Assembly: GCF_010548275.1 (NCBI RefSeq)
Contig: NZ_JAAGLT010000025.1
Span: 62,001-126,000, forward strand
From: Streptomyces sp. SID12488
GTDB lineage: Bacteria > Actinomycetota > Actinomycetes > Streptomycetales > Streptomycetaceae
Direction of reading: 5' to 3'
DNA length: 64,000 nucleotides
Program-made: the position numbers and the translations under genes
Notes under the pieces: model-generated
Database searches by the model: none
Told to the model about the DNA's origin: nothing
What the model saw: only the letters and a program-made list of their open reading frames with translations
Part shown: positions 7,958-16,284 of the stretch, one piece after another
How the letters are laid out: each line of letters opens with the position of its first letter
How positions within the stretch are numbered: position 1 is the stretch's first letter

Positions 7958-9151
7958 ATGAGACACCGGCGCCTGTCCACGGCCCTCACGGCCGTTGCGC
8001 TCACCGCCGTCACCCTGACCGCCCTGCCGACGGCCGTTCCGCAACCGGCCGAGGCCGCGAGCGAGTGGCCCGCACCTCGTCCGGCCGCGGCCCCCGACCG
8101 GTCCCTGGCCGTCGTCGACTCCACCATGGCCCGCTACACCCCGAGCGCCATCGGCGGCTGGTCCTACCCGGTCGGTCTCTACCTCTACGGCCAGTACCTC
8201 ACCTATCGGCGGACCCACGACGACCGCCAACTCACGTACATCAAGGACTACGTCGACGGCTTCGTGAAGAGTGACGGCTCCATCGACCAGGCCTTCAACA
8301 ACCTGGACAGCATGCAGGCCGGCCGGCTCCTGGTGATCCTGCACCACGAGACGGGCGACGACCGCTACCGCAAGGCGGCCGGGAAGATCCGCGACCGCCT
8401 GAACACCTACCCGCGCACGGGCGACGGCGGCTTCTGGCACGCGGACACCGCCGGCCGCGCCCACCAACTCTGGGCGGACGGCGTCTACATGGTGAACCCG
8501 TTCCTCGTCGAGTACGGCAAGGAGTTCGGCGACAGCGTGTACGCCCACGACGAGGCGGCGAAGCAGCTCGCCGTCTACGGCAGCCATCTCCAGGTCGCGA
8601 ACGGCCTGCTCAGGCACGCCTACGACGAGTCGAGGAGCGCGAGTTGGGCCGATCCGGAGACCGGGCTCGCCCCCGAGCACTGGTGCCGGGCGGTCGGCTG
8701 GTACTCCATGGCGATCACTGACGTCCTGGACGCCATCCCCGCCGACCATCCGCGCCGCCCGCAACTCATCGGTATCGTCCGCAAGTTGGCGGCAGACCTG
8801 GAGAAGTACCAGGACCCGGCGACCGGGCGCTGGTTCCAGGTGATCGACAAGGGCGGACAGAGCGACAACTGGACCGAGACCTCCTGCTCCAGCATGTTCA
8901 CCTACGCCCTCTCGCGCGGCGTCCAACACGGCTATCTGCACCCGCACTTCAAGGCTGTCGCCCGACGCGGCTACCAGGGCGTCCTGGCGAAGCTCTCGAC
9001 CGGCGCTGACGGCCGGACCGAGCTCGCCGACATCTCCGTCGGCACGAACGTCGGCGACTACGCGTACTACATCGCCCGCACCCGGGCCACCAACGACTTC
9101 CACGGCCTGGGTGCCTTCCTGATCATGAACGAACAACTGCGAGGTGATTAG
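7958..9151 (+). CDS. Secreted GH105 unsaturated (rhamno)galacturonyl hydrolase
   Basis: 397-residue protein with a Sec signal peptide (about residues 1-35), then an (alpha/alpha)6 barrel typical of GH105/GH88. These enzymes hydrate and release the 4,5-unsaturated uronic acid left by polysaccharide lyases. Family segments are AFNNLDSMQ, HQLWADGVYMVNPFL near residue 170 (with the catalytic-type Asp), EHWCRAVGWYSMAI, and NWTETSCSSMF. It is followed after 4 bp by a Tat-exported protein and then a PQQ dehydrogenase, clearly one operon. Exact substrate (rhamnogalacturonan, arabinogalactan or another uronate polymer) is open. Confidence 0.88.
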   Translation: MRHRRLSTALTAVALTAVTLTALPTAVPQPAEAASEWPAPRPAAAPDRSLAVVDSTMARYTPSAIGGWSYPVGLYLYGQYLTYRRTHDDRQLTYIKDYVDGFVKSDGSIDQAFNNLDSMQAGRLLVILHHETGDDRYRKAAGKIRDRLNTYPRTGDGGFWHADTAGRAHQLWADGVYMVNPFLVEYGKEFGDSVYAHDEAAKQLAVYGSHLQVANGLLRHAYDESRSASWADPETGLAPEHWCRAVGWYSMAITDVLDAIPADHPRRPQLIGIVRKLAADLEKYQDPATGRWFQVIDKGGQSDNWTETSCSSMFTYALSRGVQHGYLHPHFKAVARRGYQGVLAKLSTGADGRTELADISVGTNVGDYAYYIARTRATNDFHGLGAFLIMNEQLRGD

Positions 9152-9155
9152 TGTC

Positions 9156-9947
9156 ATGAGCACATCCAGAAGGGCGCTGCTGGGAGCCGCCCTCGGCGGA
9201 GCCGCCGGAGCAGCCGTCGGTCTGCCGACCGCCACCACCGCCCACGCCGCCTCCTGGCAGCAGAAGTGGGCCCCGTCGGCGAGCGCGGACGGCCTCGGCG
9301 CCTTCGAGACCATCGAGGACGACCGCGCCGACTCCCACACCGCCGCGCACCCGCACATCTACGCCACCGGCAACAACTGGCGCTTCAACATGCACACCGT
9401 CGACCGTGACACCTCGACCGACCGCCAGCGCCAGGAGGTCACGGGCCTGCGCAACGGAAGCGGCGGCGACTACCTCAAGTGGACAGCGGGCCAGACCTGG
9501 CGGGTCACCTACTCGATGTACATCCCGAGCTCGCTCAAGGCGACCACCACCTTTACCCACATCATGCAGATGAAGCAGCCCGGAAGCGGCACCTCGCCGC
9601 TCGTCGTGCAGTCGCTGCGCCGGGTGAACGGCGTGCAGACCATCGAACTGAAACTGGCCATCGACGACATCCTGATCGGCCGTACCAACCTGGACCCGCT
9701 GCACGACAAATGGACCGACGTCGACTTCCAGATCAAGGTCGGCAACGGCTCGGCGGGCACGGTCCGCTGGATCCTCAAGTCCGGCGGCTCGACCGTGATC
9801 GACGCCTCGAAGACCGGCGTCGACACCTTCCTGGCCGACCGCGTGCGCCCGAAGTGGGGCATCTACCGCTCCCTCGGCGACACCTCAGGGTCTTTGCAGG
9901 ACACCTACCTGCTGCTCACCAACCTCCGCGGCTACCAACTCGTCTGA
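9156..9947 (+). CDS. Tat-exported jelly-roll protein, putative polysaccharide lyase
   Basis: 263-residue protein with a twin-arginine signal (TSRRALLGAALGG, cleavage near AHAA). The mature part is beta-rich and resembles concanavalin-like polysaccharide lyases of the heparinase I / alginate lyase kind: NNWRFNMHTVDR, RQRQEVTGLRNG, TYSMYIPSS, FTHIMQMKQPG, and RPKWGIYRSLGD near the end. The R..E..G pattern and the HIMQMK segment are typical of such folds, but I cannot name a PL family. The start is ATG at 9156, 9 nt after GAGGTG. Lying directly after GH105, a lyase making GH105 substrates is the natural reading. That is an inference. Confidence 0.6.
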   Translation: MSTSRRALLGAALGGAAGAAVGLPTATTAHAASWQQKWAPSASADGLGAFETIEDDRADSHTAAHPHIYATGNNWRFNMHTVDRDTSTDRQRQEVTGLRNGSGGDYLKWTAGQTWRVTYSMYIPSSLKATTTFTHIMQMKQPGSGTSPLVVQSLRRVNGVQTIELKLAIDDILIGRTNLDPLHDKWTDVDFQIKVGNGSAGTVRWILKSGGSTVIDASKTGVDTFLADRVRPKWGIYRSLGDTSGSLQDTYLLLTNLRGYQLV

Positions 9948-9958
9948 GGAGCCGTCAC

Positions 9959-12001
9959 ATGCGACCCCCCACCCCCCGCACCCGCGGCGCGGCGACGATC
10001 GTCCTTCTGGTCCTCGCCGTCCCGCTCGTCGGCCTGGCCGGCTCCGTCGCGCGGGCCGCCACCGACTACCAGGCCGAGGACGCCACCGTCGTACAGGGCG
10101 CGGTGGCCACCAACCACACCGGCTACACGGGCACCGGCTTCGTCGACTACACCAACGTCACCGGCTCGTATGTGGAGTTCACGGTGAGTGCCGGTACCGC
10201 CGGAACCTCCGCGGTCGTCCTCCGGTACTCCAACGGAACCGCCGTCGACCGCCCGATGGACATCTCCATCGGTGGCACGGTGGTCGCCTCCGGTGTCTCC
10301 TTCCCGGCCACCGCCGACTGGAACACCTGGGTCACCAAGTCCGTCGACGTCCCGCTGACCGCGGGCTCCAACAGGATCCGCGCGACCGCCACCACCGCGG
10401 GCGGTGGCCCCAACCTCGACCGCATCAGCGTGGCGGCGGCCACCGACACCCAGGCCCCGACCCGTCCCGGTCAACCGAGTTGCCCGGACATCGGCGAGAA
10501 CGGCCTCACCCTCGCCTGGGGCGCCTCGACCGACAACGCGGCCGTGGCGGCGTACGACCTCTACGAGCACGGCAACAAGATCGGTGAGGCGCCCGGGAGT
10601 TCGACCTCGAAGGCGCTGACCGGCCTGACACCCGCCACCACCTACAACCTGACCGTCATCGCCCGTGACGCGGCAGGCAACACCTCCGCCGCCAGCCCCG
10701 TCGTCGACTGCACCACCAAACCCAGCTCCGACACCACCCCGCCGACCAGGCCAGGCACCCTCTCGGCCGCCAACGTCACCGCGAACAGCGCCGAGTTGAG
10801 CTGGGGTGCCTCGACGGACAACCGGGCGGTCGTCGCGTACGACCTGCGTAGCGGGTCCACCGTCTACAAGTCCGTCACCGACGGCACCTCGACCACCCTC
10901 ACCGGCCTCGCCTGCGACAGCCCGTACACACTCAACGTCGTCGCGCGCGACGCGGCAGGCAATGTGTCCGAGCAGAGCAGCACGGTCGCCCTCACCACCA
11001 AGGCCTGCGCCACCGACGGAGGCGTCCCGTCCTCCGTCGCCACGCTGTCCACGGGCTGGACGATCCCGTGGGGCACGTACTGGATGCCCGACGGCCAGAC
11101 CGCGCTGATCACCGAGCGGGACGGCTTCGGGGTCTGGAAACTCGCCAAGGACGGGACACGCACCAAGGTCGGCACCGTCCCCGAGGCCGTCACCACCAAC
11201 GGTGAGGGCGGACTGCTCGGCGTCGCCGTCGACCCGAAATGGGCGACCAACCACCACGTCTACTTCATGCACACCGCGTCCGAGGGCAACCGTGTCGTCC
11301 GCATGACGTACGACGGGACGAAACTCAGTGACTACAAGGTCCTTCTCCAGGGCATCAAGAAGAACCGCTACCACAACGGCGGCCGTCTCGCCTTCGGCCC
11401 CGACGGATATCTGTACGTCTCCACCGGCGAGGCCCAGACGCCCGATCTCGCGCAGGACAAGAGCTCCCTCAACGGCAAGATCCTTCGCATGACGACCGAC
11501 GGGAAGGCGGCCCCTGGCAACCCGTTCGGCAACCACGTCTACAGCCTCGGCCACCGCAACCCCCAGGGCCTCGCCTTCGACCGCAACGGCCGGTTGTGGG
11601 AGGCGGAGTTCGGCAACAGCTCCAAGGACGAGCTGAACCTCGTCAAGCCGGGTGCCAACTACGGCTGGCCCACCTGCGAGGGGTCGTGCAGCGTCGCCGG
11701 GATGACCAACCCCAAGGCGACCTGGGGCGTCGCCGACGCCTCGCCCAGCGGTATCGCCATCGTCCGCAACGTCGTCTACATGGCGTCTCTTCGCGGTGAG
11801 CGCCTGTGGCGCATCCCCATCAACGGCGACAACGAGAGCGTGGGCACGCCGACCGCGTACTACGTCGGGACCTACGGCCGGCTGCGCACGGTCACCAAGG
11901 TGCCGGGCGCCGACCAGCTGTGGCTGTCCACCACCAACAGCGACAACAACGGAGGCGAGCCGGACGGAGCCGACAAGATCTTCCGCGTGAACATCGGTTA
12001 G
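9959..12001 (+). CDS. Secreted CBM-FnIII-FnIII-PQQ sugar dehydrogenase (AA12-like)
   Basis: 680-residue modular protein. Signal peptide is residues 1-30. A CBM35/CBM6-like module (DYQAEDATVVQGAV to LDRISVAAA) spans about 33-160. Two fibronectin type III domains follow (about 165-255 and 260-345), each with a WGASTDN motif. The C-terminal half (about 355-680) is a six-bladed propeller of the soluble PQQ glucose/sorbosone dehydrogenase type, the fold of AA12. Visible are GEGGLLGVAVDP, the catalytic-type His in RYHNGGRLAFGPDGYLYVSTG, and GHRNPQGLAFD. The start overlaps the upstream stop region, with ribosome binding site GAGGA. It likely oxidises oligosaccharides released by its operon partners. 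Confidence 0.87.
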   Translation: MRPPTPRTRGAATIVLLVLAVPLVGLAGSVARAATDYQAEDATVVQGAVATNHTGYTGTGFVDYTNVTGSYVEFTVSAGTAGTSAVVLRYSNGTAVDRPMDISIGGTVVASGVSFPATADWNTWVTKSVDVPLTAGSNRIRATATTAGGGPNLDRISVAAATDTQAPTRPGQPSCPDIGENGLTLAWGASTDNAAVAAYDLYEHGNKIGEAPGSSTSKALTGLTPATTYNLTVIARDAAGNTSAASPVVDCTTKPSSDTTPPTRPGTLSAANVTANSAELSWGASTDNRAVVAYDLRSGSTVYKSVTDGTSTTLTGLACDSPYTLNVVARDAAGNVSEQSSTVALTTKACATDGGVPSSVATLSTGWTIPWGTYWMPDGQTALITERDGFGVWKLAKDGTRTKVGTVPEAVTTNGEGGLLGVAVDPKWATNHHVYFMHTASEGNRVVRMTYDGTKLSDYKVLLQGIKKNRYHNGGRLAFGPDGYLYVSTGEAQTPDLAQDKSSLNGKILRMTTDGKAAPGNPFGNHVYSLGHRNPQGLAFDRNGRLWEAEFGNSSKDELNLVKPGANYGWPTCEGSCSVAGMTNPKATWGVADASPSGIAIVRNVVYMASLRGERLWRIPINGDNESVGTPTAYYVGTYGRLRTVTKVPGADQLWLSTTNSDNNGGEPDGADKIFRVNIG

Positions 12002-12048
12002 AGCCGATGGAGGATCAGGCCGGGTGAGGAGCCGGGCCCGGTAGGGAG

Positions 12049-13875
12049 TCAGGCCTTGTACAAGGCCTCGACCTCCTTCACGTACGCGTCCTCGATCGCC
12101 TTGCGCTTCAGCTTCAGGGACGGGGTCAGCAGACCGTGTTCCTCGGTGAACGGCTGGGCCAGGATGCGGAACGTACGGATCGACTCGGCCTTGGAGACCA
12201 GGGTGTTCGCGGCGACCACCGCACGCCGTACCTCCTTCTCCAGGTCCGGGTCGCGGACCAGTTCCGTCGAGGTCAGCTGGGGTTTGCCGCGCATCGTGAG
12301 CCAGTGCTCGACCGCCTCCCGGTCCAGGGTGAGCAGGGCCGCGATGTACGGGCGGTCGTTGCCGACCACGATGCACTGGGCGACCAGGGGATGGTCCCGG
12401 ACGCGTTCTTCCAGGCCGCCCGGGGCGACGCTCTTGCCGCCCGACGTCACCAGGATCTCCTTCTTGCGGCCGGTGATCGTGAGGAAGCCGTCCTCGTCGA
12501 GGGAGCCCAGGTCTCCGGTGGCCAGCCAGCCGTCGTGCAGGGTCGCGTCCGTCGCCTTCTGGTTGTTCAGATAACCCTGGAAGACGTTGTCGCCGCGCAG
12601 CCAGACCTCACCGTCCTCCGCGATGTGCACGGTCGTGCCCGGGATGGCCTGGCCGACCGTGCCGTACCGGGTGCGCTCGGGCGGATTCGCGGTGGCCGCG
12701 GCCGTCGTCTCCGTCAGGCCGTACCCCTCGTAGATGTGGACGCCGGCGCCCGCGAAGAACAGGCCGAGCCGCCGGTCCATCCCCGAACCGCCCGTCATGG
12801 CGTGCCGTACGCGCCCACCCATCGCGGCCCGGATCTTGGAGTACACGAGTTTCTCGAACAGCTGGTGCTGCATCCGCAGGCCCGCCGACGGGCCGGGGCC
12901 CAGGTCCCAGGCCTTCTCCTCCACGGCCTCCGCGTACCGGACGGCGACCTCGACGGCCTTCTCGAAGGGGCCGTCCCTGCCCTCCCGCTCGGCCTTGCGG
13001 CGGGCCGCGTTGAAGACCTTCTCGAAGATGTACGGCACGCCGAGGAAGAACGTCGGCCTGAACGCGGCGAGGTCGGGCAACAGGGCCGCCGCGTTCAGCT
13101 GCGGCTGATGGCCGAAACGGACCCCGCCGCGGATCGCGGCCACCTGCACCATCCGGCCGAAGACATGCGCGAGGGGGAGGAAGAGGAGGGTCGCCGCCTC
13201 GTCGCCCTTCCTGGAGTGGAAGACCGGTTCCCAGCGTTCGATGACGGTGTCCGCCTCGAACATGAAGTTCGCGTGGGTGATGACACAGCCCTTGGGGCGG
13301 CCCGTGGTGCCGGACGTGTAGATGATCGTCGCCGTCGACTCGGGCGTGACCGCGAGCCGGTGCCGGTGCACCACGTCGTCGTCGAGGTGCGCACCGGACT
13401 CGTACAGCTCCTGTACGGCGCCGACGTCGAGCTGCCACAGTCGGCGCAGCTCGGGCAGCCGGTCGATGACCGTGGCGATGGTCATCGCGTGGTCCTCGTG
13501 CTCCACCATCGCCGCCGTCACCTCGGCGTCGTACAGCATCCAGAAGACCTGCTCGGCCGAGGAGGTCGGATAGATGGGGACCACCTGCGCGCCGATCGTC
13601 CACAGCGCATAGTCGAACAGCGTCCACTCGTAGCGTGTACGGGACATGATCGCGACCCGGTCCCCGAACCGGACGCCCTGCGAGAGCAGGCCCTTGGCGA
13701 GGGCGAGGACCTCGTCGCGGAACTCGCCCGCGTTCACGTCCCGCCATCGGCCGGCGTCGTCCTTGCGGCCGAGCGAGACATGGAGGGGGTCTTCCTGGGC
13801 ACGTTCGAACACCACGTCGGCCAGTCCGCCCACGGGCGGTGCCAACGCCAACGCTGGGTTGGTGAATTCGCGCAA
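12049..13875 (-). CDS. Long-chain acyl-CoA ligase (FadD15-like AMP-forming synthetase)
   Basis: 608-residue AMP-binding enzyme that activates fatty acids to acyl-CoA. The P-loop YTSGTTGRPKGCVITHANF is around residue 190. GYGLTETTAA and the hinge/core motif ATGDLGSLDEDGFLTITGRKKE are present, and the C-terminal sequence SLKLKRKAIE carries the catalytic Lys region. Length fits bacterial FACL. The start is a TTG at 13875 preceded by AGGAG; REFTNPALALAPPVGGLADV is the usual Streptomyces opening. The gene is monocistronic, with no visible lipid partners. Confidence 0.92.
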   Translation of the reverse strand: MREFTNPALALAPPVGGLADVVFERAQEDPLHVSLGRKDDAGRWRDVNAGEFRDEVLALAKGLLSQGVRFGDRVAIMSRTRYEWTLFDYALWTIGAQVVPIYPTSSAEQVFWMLYDAEVTAAMVEHEDHAMTIATVIDRLPELRRLWQLDVGAVQELYESGAHLDDDVVHRHRLAVTPESTATIIYTSGTTGRPKGCVITHANFMFEADTVIERWEPVFHSRKGDEAATLLFLPLAHVFGRMVQVAAIRGGVRFGHQPQLNAAALLPDLAAFRPTFFLGVPYIFEKVFNAARRKAEREGRDGPFEKAVEVAVRYAEAVEEKAWDLGPGPSAGLRMQHQLFEKLVYSKIRAAMGGRVRHAMTGGSGMDRRLGLFFAGAGVHIYEGYGLTETTAAATANPPERTRYGTVGQAIPGTTVHIAEDGEVWLRGDNVFQGYLNNQKATDATLHDGWLATGDLGSLDEDGFLTITGRKKEILVTSGGKSVAPGGLEERVRDHPLVAQCIVVGNDRPYIAALLTLDREAVEHWLTMRGKPQLTSTELVRDPDLEKEVRRAVVAANTLVSKAESIRTFRILAQPFTEEHGLLTPSLKLKRKAIEDAYVKEVEALYKA

Positions 13876-14133
13876 ACCCGCTCCTAGTGACGCTTTGCAC
13901 AGCGCCGTGAAAGCTACCCCACGCCTTCACATTGCGGGAGGGGTTCCAAGCCGAGGGGTGTTCACCTTCGGTGCCGTCCCGGGGCGGAAAATACGTCTGT
14001 ATGGGTAGGGGGCGGACAGAACCGCCTCCGTCGGAGAAGCTCTCGGTTCGGTAATCTCCACGGAATCCGACCGACCCGCTCACTCCCCGTGCCAGGCCTC
14101 TTGGGACTGTCTTTAAGGTTGCGGAGGCAGCCG

Positions 14134-14997
14134 TCAACGCCGGTGCAGCCGGTCCCCGCTCGTCAGGATCGCCGCCGCCAGCGCGTCCGCCGCGCTCTGG
14201 GCCGACGTACGGCGGTGGCCGTGGACCAGGACGAAGTCGACCCGGCCCAGCTCCGGCAGTCCCGCGCGATCGGGCACCCGGACCAGGCCGGGCGGGACCA
14301 TCCCGCGCGAGTGGGCCATCACGCCGAGACCCGCCCGGGCCGCCGCGATCAGGCCGTTCAGGCTGCCGCTCGTGCAGGTGACGTGCCATGCCCGGCCCTG
14401 CCGCTCCAGGGCCTCCATGGCGAGGGCGCGGGTGATGCCCGGCGGGGGATACACGATCAACGGCACCGGGCGGTCCGGGTCCAGCCGGAGCCGTTCCGCG
14501 CCGATCCACACCAGCTCGTCGTGCCAGACCGGCTCGCCGCGCGGATCCTCGGGGCGCCGCTTGGCCAGCACGAGGTCCAGCTTCCCGGCGGCCAGCTGCT
14601 CGTGCAGGGTGCCCGACAACTCGACCGTCAGTTCCAGATCGACCTCGGGATGGTCGTACCGGAAGGCCTCCAGGATCTCCGGCAGCCGGGTCAGCACGAA
14701 GTCCTCGGACGCGCCGAACCGCAGCCGGCCGCGCAGCCGCGTGCCCGTGAAGAAGGCCGTCGCCTGCTCGTGGACCTCCAGGATGCGGCGGGCGAAACCG
14801 AGCATCACCTCGCCGTCCTCGGTCAGCTCCACGGAGTGGGTGTCCCGGGAGAAGAGCTGCCGTCCGGCCGCGTCCTCCAGGCGCCGTACGTGCTGGCTGA
14901 CCGTCGACTGCCGCAGCCCGAGCCGACGGGCGGCCTGCGTGAAGCTGAGCGTCTGGGCCACGGTCAGGAAGGTCCGCAGATGAGAGGGGTCGTACAC
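14134..14997 (-). CDS. LysR family transcriptional regulator
   Basis: 287-residue LTTR. The N-terminal helix-turn-helix (TFLTVAQTLSFTQAARRLG, then QSTVSQHVRRLE) is followed by a periplasmic-binding-type effector domain from about residue 90. It is divergent from the BASS transporter at 15176, which it most likely controls. A perfect ATCGCG-AAA-CGCGAT dyad with the T-N11-A geometry of LysR sites lies 20 bp upstream of its start. Confidence 0.93.
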   Translation of the reverse strand: MYDPSHLRTFLTVAQTLSFTQAARRLGLRQSTVSQHVRRLEDAAGRQLFSRDTHSVELTEDGEVMLGFARRILEVHEQATAFFTGTRLRGRLRFGASEDFVLTRLPEILEAFRYDHPEVDLELTVELSGTLHEQLAAGKLDLVLAKRRPEDPRGEPVWHDELVWIGAERLRLDPDRPVPLIVYPPPGITRALAMEALERQGRAWHVTCTSGSLNGLIAAARAGLGVMAHSRGMVPPGLVRVPDRAGLPELGRVDFVLVHGHRRTSAQSAADALAAAILTSGDRLHRR

Positions 14998-15016
14998 GCC
15001 TCCACGCTACCCCGTT

Positions 15017-15031
15017 ATCGCGAAACGCGAT
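15017..15031. promoter_or_regulatory. LysR-type operator
   Basis: Perfect dyad ATCGCG-AAA-CGCGAT, containing T-N11-A, in the divergent promoter region of the LysR gene and the transporter gene. Confidence 0.65.
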
Positions 15032-15175
15032 GACAGTCAGAGCGGTGTGCGGGATTCCCGATCACGAACCGGAGGAGGACGATGGAAAGGGCACGACCGT
15101 CCTCGTATTCGGCGCCTGTGTCGTCGCTGTCCTCCCTGTTGTCCCTGTCGTCCCCGCACTGAGTAGTGGAGCACC

Positions 15176-16234
15176 GTGAAACGCCTGAAGTGGCCGAGCT
15201 GGATGCCGATCGACCCCTACATCCTGCTGTTGCTCGGGACGGTGGGCCTCGCGGCGCTCCTCCCGGCGCGCGGGACGGGTGCCGACGTCGCCTCGGGTGC
15301 CTCCACGGCCGCCATCGCCTTCCTCTTCTTCCTCTACGGCGCCCGCCTCTCCACCCGCGAGGCGCTGGCGGGGCTGAAACACTGGCGGCTGCACGCCACG
15401 GTCCTCGCCTGTACGTTCGTCGTCTTCCCGCTGCTCGGTCTGGCCGCCCGCGGACTCGAACCGGTGTTCCTGACCCACGACCTCTACATCGGCCTGCTCT
15501 TCCTCACCCTCGTCCCGTCCACGATCCAGTCGTCGATAGCCTTCACCTCGATGGCCCGGGGCAATGTGCCCGCCGCGATCTGCGCGGGCTCCTTCTCCTC
15601 CCTCGTCGGCATCGTCGTCACCCCGCTGCTCGCGGCCACGCTGCTCGGCAGCACCGGTGGCGGCTTCTCTCTCGACTCGCTCCTGGAGATCGTGCTCCAG
15701 CTGTTGGTGCCGTTCCTCGCCGGGCAGGTGCTCCGGCGCTGGATCGGAGCGTTCGTCACCCGGCACAAGAAGGTGCTGGGGCTGGTCGATCGCGGTTCGA
15801 TCCTCCTCGTCGTCTACACCGCGTTCAGCGAGGGCATGGTCGAGGGCATCTGGCACCAGGTCAGCCCCGCCCGGCTCGGCGGACTCCTGGTCGTGGAGGC
15901 CGTACTGCTCGCGGTGATGCTGGCGCTCACCTGGTACGGCGGCAAGGCTCTCGGCTTCGGCCGCGAGGACCGGATCACGATCCAGTTCGCCGGCTCGAAG
16001 AAGTCCCTGGCGGCCGGACTGCCCATGGCGAGCGTCCTGTTCGGCGCCCAGGCCTCGCTGGCCGTGCTGCCGCTGATGCTCTTCCACCAGATGCAGCTGA
16101 TGGTGTGCGCGGTCATCGCCAAGCGCCGCTCGCAGGACCCGGCGACCACCGACCCGGCGACCACCGACCCGGCGGCCACCGAGCAGGAAACGGCGGAACG
16201 CTCACACATTCTGGCCGAGCCGCGGACCGGATGA
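15176..16234 (+). CDS. Bile acid:sodium symporter (BASS) family transporter
   Basis: 352-residue integral membrane protein with about ten hydrophobic segments, of the YfeH-like branch of the BASS/SBF family. Typical segments are FFLYGARLSTREAL, FLTLVPSTIQSSIAFTSMARGN, GSFSSLVGIVVTPLL, and AGSKKSLAAGLPMASV. The start is GTG at 15176. The cytoplasmic C-terminus carries a short Pro/Thr repeat (DPATT twice, then DPAAT) encoded by a 15-bp tandem repeat at 16136-16180. The last 15 bases of the gene form part of a 50-bp perfect palindrome. The substrate is unknown; it is probably set by the LysR effector. Confidence 0.88.
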   Translation: MKRLKWPSWMPIDPYILLLLGTVGLAALLPARGTGADVASGASTAAIAFLFFLYGARLSTREALAGLKHWRLHATVLACTFVVFPLLGLAARGLEPVFLTHDLYIGLLFLTLVPSTIQSSIAFTSMARGNVPAAICAGSFSSLVGIVVTPLLAATLLGSTGGGFSLDSLLEIVLQLLVPFLAGQVLRRWIGAFVTRHKKVLGLVDRGSILLVVYTAFSEGMVEGIWHQVSPARLGGLLVVEAVLLAVMLALTWYGGKALGFGREDRITIQFAGSKKSLAAGLPMASVLFGAQASLAVLPLMLFHQMQLMVCAVIAKRRSQDPATTDPATTDPAATEQETAERSHILAEPRTG

Positions 16235-16269
16235 ACCCGGGTGCGCACCCGGGTTCATCCGGTCCGCGG
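16220..16269. terminator. 50-bp perfect palindrome, bidirectional terminator
   Basis: Bases 16220-16244 are exactly complementary to 16245-16269, a 25-bp perfect inverted repeat with no spacer (centre GTGCGCAC). The left arm includes the last codons and stop of the transporter gene. The right arm ends 15 bp before the sialidase stop. It serves both convergent genes. Confidence 0.8.
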
Positions 16270-16284
16270 CAAGCACTCTGCCTG

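Noticed and set aside
7561..8127. N-terminal extension of the aldo/keto reductase
   Set aside because: The frame is open but the added ~190 residues have no homology. GTG 7560 has a good ribosome binding site and the family's normal N-terminus.
9932..12376. Minus-strand open frame of about 810 codons opposite the PQQ dehydrogenase
   Set aside because: It is antisense to a clear CBM-FnIII-PQQ gene, low in complexity and without motifs.
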